Shown: one piece after another, positions 8,664 to 16,757 of the stretch
Numbering within the stretch: position 1 is the stretch's first letter
Layout: the number at the start of each line of letters is the position of its first letter
Source: Robiginitomaculum_A sp036478535
GTDB lineage: Bacteria > Pseudomonadota > Alphaproteobacteria > Caulobacterales > Maricaulaceae
Direction: 5' to 3'
Length of the DNA: 64,000 bases
Assembly: GCA_965224735.1 (NCBI GenBank)
Contig: OZ245059.1
Span: 1,612,001 to 1,676,000 of the forward strand
The notes under the pieces: model-generated
Database searches by the model: none
The model's input: only the letters and a program-made list of their open reading frames with translations
Told to the model about the DNA's origin: nothing
Position numbers and translations under genes: made by a program

Positions 8664-9938
8664 TTAAGGCAAAACAGACCGCCCAGCATAAATGGCTTGC
8701 GAGCCAAGTTCTTCTTCGATGCGAAGAAGTTGATTGTATTTTGCAAGCCTATCAGAACGAGCTAATGAACCCGTTTTAATCTGGCCACAATTAGTCGCAA
8801 CCGCAAGATCGGCAATGGTATAATCCGCAGTTTCGCCGCTTCTGTGCGATATAACAGCCGTAAAGCCAGCATGGTGCGCGAGAGAAACAGCATTTAAAGT
8901 TTCGGTTAACGTCCCGATTTGATTTACTTTTATCAAAATAGAATTTGCGCTGCCCTCTTCAATTCCGCGTGCCAAGCGCTCTGGGTTGGTTACGAACAAA
9001 TCATCCCCAACCAGTTGGCATTTGTGCCCTATTTTATCGGTTAGGGTTTTCCAGCCCTCCCAATCATCTTCGTCCATACCGTCTTCGATAGACACAATTG
9101 GAAAATTATCAGCTAGATCCGCGAGGTAGTCCACAAACTCGGCCGATGAGAGAACTTTGCCCTCCCCGTCCAAATGATATTTTCCGTCTTTGTAAAATTC
9201 ACTCGACGCTACATCAAGGGCAAGGAAAATATTTTCGCCCGCTGTGTACCCTGCCGCCTCGATCGCGCTCATGATATACTCAAGCGCAACCGTGCTGGAT
9301 GCGAGCGCAGGCGCAAAACCACCTTCATCACCCACATTGGTATTGTGCCCATCAGCTTTTAGTTTGGCTTTAAGTGCATGGAAAACTTCCGCGCCCATTT
9401 GCAATGCTTTGGAAAAATTATCTGCGCCTACGGGCATAATCATAAATTCTTGAATATCGATTGGATTATCTGCGTGCACCCCGCCATTAATGATATTCAT
9501 CATCGGCACGGGTAAAGTCACAGCATTGACGCCGCCTACATAGCGGTAAAGCGGCGTGCCTTGCGCCTCAGCCGCTGCTTTAGCAAGAGCAAGCGAGACG
9601 CCAAGAATAGCATTTGCGCCCAATTTTGCTTTGTTTGGCGTTGCATCCAGTTCGATTAGAATCTGGTCAATACCAGATTGATTGGTAGCATCCAAACCCA
9701 AAAGCGCATCTGCGATAGTGGTGTTGACATTCATAACCGCCTTAAGGACACCTTTGCCGCCATAGCGGTTTTTGTCGTCGTCCCGAAGCTCAACCGCTTC
9801 ATAAGCGCCCGTCGATGCGCCAGAAGGTACAGCAGCCCGGCCAAAGGCCCCGCCCGCGAGCAGGACATCGACTTCAAGCGTTGGATTTCCCCGGCTATCG
9901 AGAATTTCACGGGCGAAAATATCATCAATCTCGGTCAC
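8664..9938 (-). CDS. eno: Enolase
   Basis: Converts 2-phosphoglycerate to phosphoenolpyruvate. 424 residues, normal length. Contains the FAREILDSRGNPTLEVDV opening, the PSGASTGAYEAVELRD loop, metal ligands in ALDVASSEFY, SIEDGMDEDDW and LVGDDLFVTNP, and the catalytic-loop segment SHRSGETADYTIADLAV. It starts with GTG at 9938 after a strong AGGAGG site about 6 bases upstream. Together with gap and pgk at 53-55 kb it marks lower glycolysis in this window. Confidence 0.98.
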   Translation of the reverse strand: MTEIDDIFAREILDSRGNPTLEVDVLLAGGAFGRAAVPSGASTGAYEAVELRDDDKNRYGGKGVLKAVMNVNTTIADALLGLDATNQSGIDQILIELDATPNKAKLGANAILGVSLALAKAAAEAQGTPLYRYVGGVNAVTLPVPMMNIINGGVHADNPIDIQEFMIMPVGADNFSKALQMGAEVFHALKAKLKADGHNTNVGDEGGFAPALASSTVALEYIMSAIEAAGYTAGENIFLALDVASSEFYKDGKYHLDGEGKVLSSAEFVDYLADLADNFPIVSIEDGMDEDDWEGWKTLTDKIGHKCQLVGDDLFVTNPERLARGIEEGSANSILIKVNQIGTLTETLNAVSLAHHAGFTAVISHRSGETADYTIADLAVATNCGQIKTGSLARSDRLAKYNQLLRIEEELGSQAIYAGRSVLP

Positions 9939-9968
9939 GAAATCCTCCTGCAGGATTAGTTTATTTAG

Positions 9969-10151
9969 CTAGTCTTCTTGTGGTGTCAAAATTTGACGGC
10001 CACGATACATACCAGTTTTAAGATCAATATGATGCTGGCGGCGAAGCTCGCCGCTATCCTTATCTTCAATATAATTTGTGCCTTTTAGGCGATCGTGCGC
10101 GCGGCGCATACCACGGCGCGAATTGGAAATTTTACTCTTTGGGACAGCCAT
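9969..10151 (-). CDS. rpmF: 50S ribosomal protein L32
   Basis: 60 residues starting MAVPKSKISNSRRGMRRAHDRL, the standard L32 N-terminus. The C-terminal half (ELRRQHHIDLKTGMYRGRQIL) matches the zinc-free alphaproteobacterial type, with no CxxC pairs. An in-frame ATG four codons upstream is ignored because the mature protein begins MAVP. Confidence 0.95.
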   Translation of the reverse strand: MAVPKSKISNSRRGMRRAHDRLKGTNYIEDKDSGELRRQHHIDLKTGMYRGRQILTPQED

Positions 10152-10270
10152 CAAAGCCTCCATTTAAAACCATTAAGAGCGGTATCATCCGAGAGTATGA
10201 ACATACCGCCAATTATTGGCGCGTCTTTAGCCTAATTTTCAGCGACCTGCAAGCCCTGTTTCGCACAGTT

Positions 10271-10705
10271 TTAGTCACTATTTTTATCTGGCTTTCTTCG
10301 ACCCTTTTTAAGAGTGCTTTTACGCGCCTTAGCATCTAGACGGCGACGCACTGCGCCTTTTGACGGTTTTGTTGGTTTGCGTTTCTTTCTAACCTTAAAA
10401 GCCGCTCGTAATATTTCGCGCAGGCGCTCCAAAGCTTCAATGCGGTTGCGCGCTTGTGTGCGGTGATTTTGCGCTTTAATCACAATCACCCCACTTTCGG
10501 TGAGTCGTCTATCATGCCACCGCAAAATACGCGCTTTGTGCATGTCGCTTAGGCTCGATTTTTTCACATCAAAGCGCAAATGAATGGCGCTTGAGACTTT
10601 ATTGACATTTTGCCCGCCTGGCCCGCTAGCGCGGATAGCCGAAAATTCAAGGTCAGACAACGGAAAAGACACATGCTCATTTATGACAAAATCTTGTTTG
10701 GACAT
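10271..10705 (-). CDS. arfB: Alternative ribosome-rescue factor / peptidyl-tRNA hydrolase ArfB
   Basis: Release-factor-like protein of about 144 residues with the GGQ motif in RASGPGGQNVNKVSSAIHLRFD, which hydrolyses peptidyl-tRNA on stalled ribosomes. The C-terminus is highly basic (KVRKKRKPTKPSKGAVRRRLDAKARK), as needed to enter the empty mRNA channel. There is no codon-recognition domain, so it is not RF1/RF2. ATG 10705 (MSKQDFVINEH) fits the family better than the upstream ATG at 10720. Confidence 0.93.
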   Translation of the reverse strand: MSKQDFVINEHVSFPLSDLEFSAIRASGPGGQNVNKVSSAIHLRFDVKKSSLSDMHKARILRWHDRRLTESGVIVIKAQNHRTQARNRIEALERLREILRAAFKVRKKRKPTKPSKGAVRRRLDAKARKSTLKKGRRKPDKNSD

Positions 10706-10792
10706 GCCTAAGCATTTCATTTTTAGCTTTACTGGTCAATATGGCGCTGCAAAAGTGGAGTTTTTGTGTTTCCCTTTTGTGCTTCCCTGAGG

Positions 10793-10809
10793 CGTAGACC
10801 TATAAACCA
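10793..10809 (+). repeat. Dispersed 17-bp sequence, copy 1
   Basis: CGTAGACCTATAAACCA, found identically at 18842-18858 and 47227-47243, always on the plus strand. At 47227 it sits exactly at the 3' end of a minus-strand IS3-type transposase fragment, so it is probably the terminal repeat of that element. Here it flanks a decayed IS630 transposase on the left. Confidence 0.8.
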
Positions 10810-10849
10810 GATGGATTTGACTCTTGTTAGGTTTTGAATACAAAAAGCC

Positions 10850-11300
10850 GCAACCTTTACCTGGCCATATTGACGAGCAGAAACAGGTTGAATTTATCGC
10901 GAATTATGAGTGGCTACTGAACGGCTTAACCCCCAGGCGAAACGGTGTACTTTTGTGATGCTGTGCACCCTGAACACCAGTCAAGGCCCGCTCATGGCTG
11001 GATGCGTAAAAGGGCGAACACGGCCATCAAACGCAGCACAGAACGCAGCTCGACAATGTACCTTATCATCGCTCGCGCAAGGTCAAAAAGTGACTGGAGC
11101 GCAAAGATTGCGGGATAAACCCTATCTGGCTGCCAACATATTTGCCCCACCTCAACGCTATTGAGCACCTATGGGGCGTTATGCACAAGCATGTCACACA
11201 TAATAAATTCTACCCGACATTTACAAAATTCGGCCACGCTATCTTTACTTTCCTACGCAAAACCATAAGGCAATTTTCTCGCGGAACTTTCTCGCAGAAC
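10850..11300 (+). pseudogene. Decayed IS630-family transposase
   Basis: Pieces of a DDE transposase survive in different frames: LPGHIDEQKQVEFIANYEWL, then VYFCDAVHPEHQSRPAHGWMRK (the DDE Asp region), and finally LPTYLPHLNAIEHLWGVMH with KHVTHNKFYPTFTKFGHAI (the catalytic Glu region). Several frameshifts and stops, and the loss of the segment between the second and third pieces, leave no usable protein. The tail contains tandem duplications of 13 bp (11275-11300) and 9 bp (11307-11324). No intact terminal repeats were found. Confidence 0.85.
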
Positions 11301-11301
11301 T

Positions 11302-11445
11302 TTAAAGGGCACGGCGGGCACGGCGCAAGCTACGCGCTGTGCGGCGGTTTAGAAAACCGATATTAGCAGACCGTTTTGCAACAGGCATTATAGAAATATT
11401 TGTTTTTGTGCTGATAACGTCAGCTGGATTGAAATGTTTAGCCAT
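11302..11445 (-). CDS. Possible 47-residue ORF or truncated gene start
   Basis: ATG at 11445 is preceded by a good AAGGAG site and opens MAKHFNPADVISTKTNISIM. The second half, rich in Arg and Ala (RTARSLRRARRAL), reads into the transposase debris and its tandem repeats, so this is probably the 5' end of a gene cut off by the element. Not recognised. Confidence 0.3.
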   Translation of the reverse strand: MAKHFNPADVISTKTNISIMPVAKRSANIGFLNRRTARSLRRARRAL

Positions 11446-11683
11446 TACGCTCTCCTTCATACGCCCGCTTCCATTAAGCGCGCTTAAATTCAATAAGGTC
11501 TATATATGAGGGTTGTTCTTCAAAGAGAATGCACAGCTAATCATTTCAGTTATGCAATTTTGCATACATAACGCTAACAATTGTGTAAGAAATGAGACAC
11601 AAAAAAGCATCAAAAAAATATTTACGTCTAAGTAACGTCTTAACCCTTATTATCATGAACAGATTCTATTGCAGGAAATTCAT

Positions 11684-12973
11684 ATGAACAATAACAGTAA
11701 AACTGCTTTACTCCTGAGCAATTATGCGCAGAGAATGGAACGCTATTTTTATGCGTTTGAAAAACATAACATCTGTCTACTTCATTCCCATTTTGATAAA
11801 TATGATGAAAAAACACTCCCCGTTGAGCCCCCAAATATTATTGTCGTCGACCTTACAGAGACGAAAGCATATACTGTGGAGCATGAAAACATAGTAAAAC
11901 TTATCAGGGCGCAATACCCTATGCATACAATTCCAGTTCTGGCACTCTTGAAATCCGTTATTGACGAAATGAGTGAGCAATTTGACTCAATCCTGCTTCA
12001 GCCAATCCACGCAGACCAAATTGCTATGCGTGCAAATAGCCTTATTCGACTCTCTCAAATGCAAAGAGAAATTACCTTACGACTGCATACACTTAGCCAG
12101 AATTTTAACGAGGTTCCTCCATTGCCACAACTGGGTGACAAGCACCGATTTTCTATTCTTTTCATCGGCAAGGCTACGCCCAAATTTATGGTTATTATCA
12201 ATGCTCTTCAAGATAAGAATGTCAGTGTTGTTGCCGCTTTCACTTCTTTTACTGCCTTTGATTATCTCTATGAGAAAAATTTCGACGCAGTTGTTATGAA
12301 CGGTCTTGGCACAATCGAACTCGCATATTCAATCACAGAAACAATGCGCAAAAACGCCAAACTTTATCATGTCCCAGCACTTTTACTCGTGGATAAGAAA
12401 ACATTTGATGATTGCGACACTGTTTACAAAGTTGGCATGAACGATATTATTGATACATCCGTAAGCCTAGATGAAATCAGCGCCCGTATATTAGAGCAGG
12501 CAAATTTTCACCGTACGCATAAACACCTGAAACACAGATTTCAAACCTTAGGTAGCGTGACCGTTATTGACCAGGAAACGGGCCTGTTTAATCAACATTT
12601 TTTCAATGCCCATATGCGCCGAGTTTCTGATGTTTATAGTAAATTGGGAAAACCAGTCACACTCGCCCTTATACGTTTCACTTCTAAAACGCCTCAAGAC
12701 AAACTTACTGAAAGTGCATTTAAGCAAATCGGTTCCATGATCCGAAACCTTGTTCGTATGGAAGACACCCCAGCGCGGCTTGATGCCAATATATTCGCGA
12801 TCGCTTTTATGGGGCACACGGTAGCGCAATTGAAGCCTGTTCATGAGCGTCTGTCATCGATTTTAAAATGTGCGATTATTGCTCATCCTGAAACAGGCGC
12901 GCCTATGCAAATGAATATGGAAATTACCTTTAATGCTTTAACGGAGCAAATACAGCGCTCAAACGTCGCTTAG
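11684..12973 (+). CDS. Degenerate PleD-like protein (two receiver-like domains, GGDEF-like domain without active site)
   Basis: 429 residues from ATG 11684, with AGGAA about 8 bases upstream. Two receiver-like folds (about 5-125 and 155-285) are followed by a GGDEF-like domain (about 300-410) that keeps the D-x-x-T-G-L-x-N-x-x-F start (DQETGLFNQHFF). Where GGDEF should stand there is RLDANIFAIAF, so it cannot make c-di-GMP by the usual mechanism. In the second receiver the phospho-acceptor position reads VVMNGL, Asn instead of Asp. The layout copies the cell-cycle regulator PleD, so it may be a binding or scaffold protein. It converges on mfd with a 4-base overlap. Confidence 0.75.
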   Translation: MNNNSKTALLLSNYAQRMERYFYAFEKHNICLLHSHFDKYDEKTLPVEPPNIIVVDLTETKAYTVEHENIVKLIRAQYPMHTIPVLALLKSVIDEMSEQFDSILLQPIHADQIAMRANSLIRLSQMQREITLRLHTLSQNFNEVPPLPQLGDKHRFSILFIGKATPKFMVIINALQDKNVSVVAAFTSFTAFDYLYEKNFDAVVMNGLGTIELAYSITETMRKNAKLYHVPALLLVDKKTFDDCDTVYKVGMNDIIDTSVSLDEISARILEQANFHRTHKHLKHRFQTLGSVTVIDQETGLFNQHFFNAHMRRVSDVYSKLGKPVTLALIRFTSKTPQDKLTESAFKQIGSMIRNLVRMEDTPARLDANIFAIAFMGHTVAQLKPVHERLSSILKCAIIAHPETGAPMQMNMEITFNALTEQIQRSNVA

Positions 12974-15900
12974 TGTTTGCTTTCACGCACGAGTGTTTTA
13001 AGCGTTTGCTGTACTGTGCTTAGTCTTTGCACTGGATCTTGCAAATACCCGCCAACAAACACTGTTTGATCAGGCCGCAAACGCCAATTTGGGTGACTAG
13101 CGATAGCGCCAAGAATTTTCTCTGGATCTTTTATATCGTCATGGCGAAATGTGTAAACTGCGCCTTTTGGCCCCGCATCAATTTTGGCAATAAAAGCCTG
13201 CTTAGCCAGGCGTTTAATAGAAAGGACTTGCAGTAAATTTTCGACTTCTCTGGGCAAAGCACCAAAGCGATCGATCATTTCTGAGGCGAAACCATCTTCG
13301 GCTTCAGTCGAGGAAATTTCCGACATACGGCGGTATAAAGATAACCGCACATTGAGATCTTTCACATAGTTTTCAGGAATGAGAACTGGCACGCCCACAT
13401 TGACTTGCGGCGACCAGGACCAGCTAATAATTTCCTCGTCTTGGCGCAATTCCGCAACCGCTTCTTCAAGCATATGTTGATAAAGTTCAACGCCTAGGTC
13501 TTTGATATGGCCAGATTGTTCTTCGCCAAGTGGATTACCACCCCCGCGCATATCCAAATCGTGGGACGCCAGCGAAAACCCCGCGCCTAGCGTGTCAAGG
13601 GATTGCAATATCTTCATGCGTTTCAGCGCGCCCTTAGTCATTATATGCTCATCAGGTGTGGTCAAATAGGCATAGGCTCGGATTTTTGAGCGCCCAACGC
13701 GCCCGCGCATTTGATAGAGCTGCGCAAGGCCGAATTTATCAGCGCGGTAAATCACCATCGTATTTGCTGACGGAATATCTATACCGCTCTCAATTATAGA
13801 AGTAGCGAGTAGAATGTCATATTTGCGGTCATAAAAAGCCGACATGACATCTTCCAAATCAGACGGTGCCATCTGGCCATTGGCGATAACATAACTTACC
13901 TCTGGAACGGATTTTCGTAAAAACTCCTCGCAGCGCTTAATATCAGAAATGCGCGGCACAACGAAAAAACTTTGCCCGCCCCGATACCGTTCCCGTAAAA
14001 ATGCCTCCCGCATTATCACGGGGTCATAAGGTGTGATATAAGTACGAACAGCCAGCCTATCCACGGGCGGCGTTGCAATTAAAGAAAGGTCACGAATGCC
14101 CGTTAAAGACATTTGCAAAGTACGCGGTATCGGCGTAGCCGTTAAAATCAGCACATGAATATTGGCTTTTAGGGATTTTAACTTTTCCTTATGCCCTACC
14201 CCAAACCTTTGTTCTTCATCAATAATCAATAGCCCTAGATTTGCAAAAGAAATAGTCTTTGCTAGCAATGCATGGGTGCCAATAACAATATCGCATTGCC
14301 CGTTTGCAAGCGCACCTTTGGTCAAAGCCGCGTTCTTACCAGATACCAGTCTTGAAAGCTGCCCGATTTTTATTGGTAGTCCTTTGAACCGCTCCCTAAA
14401 GGTAGAAAAATGCTGACGACTTAGGATCGTAGTGGGCGCAACAATGGCAACTTGTTTGCCACTCATCGCCATTAAAAAGGCTGCACGCAAAGCCACCTCA
14501 GTTTTGCCAAAGCCTACATCGCCGCAAATAAGTCTGTCCATTGGCCGCCCTGATGCCAGATCGTTTTCCACATCATCAATGGCACTCATTTGATCTTCGG
14601 TTTCCACATATGGAAAACGTGCGCAAAATTCACTGTAGGAAGCATTACTCGTTTCAACTGGTTCGCAGGTTTTAAGAGCCCGCGCTGCAGCAACTTTTAT
14701 CAAAGCCCCTGCCATGTCTCTTAGGCGCTGTTTGGCCTTCGCTTTGCGTGATTGCCATGCCACGCCGCCAAGACGGTCAAGCACAATACTCTCCCCGCCC
14801 TCTCCGTAACGCGAGAGAAGTTCAATGTTTTCCACGGGTAAATAAAGCGTACTCTTCTTTGCATACTCAATTTCAAGACAATCATGAGCAGCCCCGCCAA
14901 CGTCAAGAGGTTTCAACCCTTTATAACGCCCCAAACCATGATCTATGTGAATAACCAAATCATTTTCAGACAAAGCGGAGACTTCAGCAATGAAATTTTT
15001 TCCCCTGCGGCGTCGCCCCTTACGAACAAGGCGGTCTCCCAAAATATCCTGCTCGCTTAAAATACTAAGCTCGCCAAAATCAAACCCGTTTTCAATGGGA
15101 AGGATTATGCGTTTTATTTCTCCCGCGTTTTGCGCACTTACGTCTCTGCCGCTCTCAAACGAGCCAATAATTAAATCATGGTCTGCAAAAACGCCCCCCA
15201 TGCGCTCGCTTGATCCTTTTGTCCACGATGCCAGCAAAACTTTGCGTTTTTGTGACACTAAATCTCTAAGGTGAGTGGCAGCATGCTCATAAACATTACT
15301 GCCTTCAGTTTGACGTTCTTTAGAAAAATTATAAGCAGGCTTACCGCCCAAATTCATAGTTTTATCACGATTAGTAAGGGTAAAGGGAGAATGATCACGG
15401 CGCTGCAAACCAGCAATCATTTGTTCAAATTGATGGTCAGGAATATAGAGACATTCTGGCTGTATAGCACGGTATACAGTATCCGCAGCATCAAACGTTT
15501 CACGGGCTTCATAATAATCCGTGATGAGTTTTTCACGTTCTTGCCGAGCCTGCGTGCACAAACTATCAAAAGCCCAAAGCGTATTTGCAGGCGTATAATC
15601 AAATATGGTTTCCATGTGAGGATACAAAAGCGGCAGCCAATGCTCAATCCCCTGGTAACGAATACCCTGGCTAATAGCCGAATACACAGGGTCATCACTA
15701 AGGCCGCCGCCAAATGTATTTATATAGGTTTTGCGAAAACGCGAAATTGTTGCATCATTTATGAAAACTTCGCTGACTGGCGCGAGGTAAATTTCCTCAT
15801 GAGTTTTACTGGAACGCTGTGTATCTATATCAAAGGAGCGCAGGCTTTCAAGTTCATCACCAAAAAAATCGAGACGAATTGGATTATCAAACCCTGCTGG

Positions 15901-16419
15901 AAACACATCAATAAGGCCGCCGCGTACAGCATAATCTCCAGATTCTATAACCGTAGAAGCACGTGTATACCCGTTCATGGTAAAATAGCGATCAAGGTAT
16001 TCTCGCCTTACTTGCTCTCCTCGTTGCAACAAAAGCCCCGCGCCCTGCAAAATACTTTGAGGCGGGACTTTTTGCGTTATGGCATTAATCGTCGCCACTA
16101 AAATCAGTGGTTTTTCGCCGTTATAATTGCAAAGACGGTTAAGCGCGCCAGCACGCCTTGCAGCAATCGTTCGGCTCGGAGAAATTCTATCATAGGGCAA
16201 ACAATCCCAAGACGGGAGCTCTACTAAATCTATATCAGGAGAAAAAAACAAAATGGCATTTTTAAAAGCAGAAGCACGGCTATCATCTCGTGCAACAAAC
16301 ACATTTAAGCCAGCGTGAATTTTTGCAGCGCGCGCGAACACATAAGCATCCGCTCCTTCGGGCAATTCGCCAACTTGCCAAGTCCCCTTGGCATCTGCAT
16401 ATGTTCGAATACCGATCAC
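12970..16419 (-). CDS. mfd: Transcription-repair coupling factor
   Basis: DNA translocase that pushes stalled RNA polymerase off lesions and recruits UvrA. 1149 residues: UvrB-homology module (about 1-330), RNA-polymerase-interacting CarD-like domain (about 480-545, NDLVIHIDHGLGRYKG), helicase core with Walker A GDVGFGKTEVALRAA, DEEQ box (IIDEEQRFGVGHKE) and motif VI QMRGRVGRS, then a C-terminal D7 domain. The start is GTG at 16419, one base overlapping the sdhE stop, so the two are coupled. A 276-codon open frame on the opposite strand (15271-16101) is judged a shadow. Confidence 0.97.
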   Translation of the reverse strand: MIGIRTYADAKGTWQVGELPEGADAYVFARAAKIHAGLNVFVARDDSRASAFKNAILFFSPDIDLVELPSWDCLPYDRISPSRTIAARRAGALNRLCNYNGEKPLILVATINAITQKVPPQSILQGAGLLLQRGEQVRREYLDRYFTMNGYTRASTVIESGDYAVRGGLIDVFPAGFDNPIRLDFFGDELESLRSFDIDTQRSSKTHEEIYLAPVSEVFINDATISRFRKTYINTFGGGLSDDPVYSAISQGIRYQGIEHWLPLLYPHMETIFDYTPANTLWAFDSLCTQARQEREKLITDYYEARETFDAADTVYRAIQPECLYIPDHQFEQMIAGLQRRDHSPFTLTNRDKTMNLGGKPAYNFSKERQTEGSNVYEHAATHLRDLVSQKRKVLLASWTKGSSERMGGVFADHDLIIGSFESGRDVSAQNAGEIKRIILPIENGFDFGELSILSEQDILGDRLVRKGRRRRGKNFIAEVSALSENDLVIHIDHGLGRYKGLKPLDVGGAAHDCLEIEYAKKSTLYLPVENIELLSRYGEGGESIVLDRLGGVAWQSRKAKAKQRLRDMAGALIKVAAARALKTCEPVETSNASYSEFCARFPYVETEDQMSAIDDVENDLASGRPMDRLICGDVGFGKTEVALRAAFLMAMSGKQVAIVAPTTILSRQHFSTFRERFKGLPIKIGQLSRLVSGKNAALTKGALANGQCDIVIGTHALLAKTISFANLGLLIIDEEQRFGVGHKEKLKSLKANIHVLILTATPIPRTLQMSLTGIRDLSLIATPPVDRLAVRTYITPYDPVIMREAFLRERYRGGQSFFVVPRISDIKRCEEFLRKSVPEVSYVIANGQMAPSDLEDVMSAFYDRKYDILLATSIIESGIDIPSANTMVIYRADKFGLAQLYQMRGRVGRSKIRAYAYLTTPDEHIMTKGALKRMKILQSLDTLGAGFSLASHDLDMRGGGNPLGEEQSGHIKDLGVELYQHMLEEAVAELRQDEEIISWSWSPQVNVGVPVLIPENYVKDLNVRLSLYRRMSEISSTEAEDGFASEMIDRFGALPREVENLLQVLSIKRLAKQAFIAKIDAGPKGAVYTFRHDDIKDPEKILGAIASHPNWRLRPDQTVFVGGYLQDPVQRLSTVQQTLKTLVRESKH

Positions 16420-16715
16420 TAAATTTTGGGTTTATAATTTTTCAACTTGGCAAAAAATGCTGTATTGTGGCGCGTGGGAACATTTTGAGCACCGCTAATC
16501 CAATCATAAATATCATGGTCTTTTTCATCCATAAGCGTTTCAAATTGCCCCAGTTCGTCCTTGGTCAATTCACAGGCATGAGCTTTTGCAAAACCACCCA
16601 ATATCAGGTCAGCTTCTTTGAAACCACGGTAGTGGGAGCGGTGTATAATGCGTTTTATCCTGTTTTTTTGCACAAGAATCTCCAATATGGCTTTTATTGG
16701 CGCTCTATAGACCAT
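16419..16715 (-). CDS. sdhE: Succinate dehydrogenase assembly factor (flavinator)
   Basis: About 98 residues, DUF339/SdhE family, which promotes covalent FAD attachment to SdhA. The diagnostic RGxxE motif is seen in SHYRGFKEADLILGGFA, followed by ELTKDELGQFETLMDEKDHDIYDWI. The frame is open to an ATG at 16748; the ATG at 16715 gives the usual length and keeps it clear of the divergent recG start. sdhE, recG and mfd cluster together in many Alphaproteobacteria. Confidence 0.88.
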   Translation of the reverse strand: MVYRAPIKAILEILVQKNRIKRIIHRSHYRGFKEADLILGGFAKAHACELTKDELGQFETLMDEKDHDIYDWISGAQNVPTRHNTAFFAKLKNYKPKI

Positions 16716-16757
16716 CACGCTCTTGAAGTCTTTAACTTCTACGTACAAAATGTGCCT

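Noticed and set aside
10733..10873. Inverted words GTCAATATGGC / GCCATATTGAC as possible IS630 ends
   Set aside because: Only 11 bases, one lies on each side of the 17-bp repeat and they do not bracket the transposase relic; may be chance.
15271..16101. 276-codon plus-strand open frame
   Set aside because: Lies wholly antisense inside mfd, whose domains are intact; composition is not protein-like.
16290..16757. 156-codon N-terminal extension of recG
   Set aside because: Antisense to sdhE and mfd; RecG homology begins at MRPDILFPL (16758).
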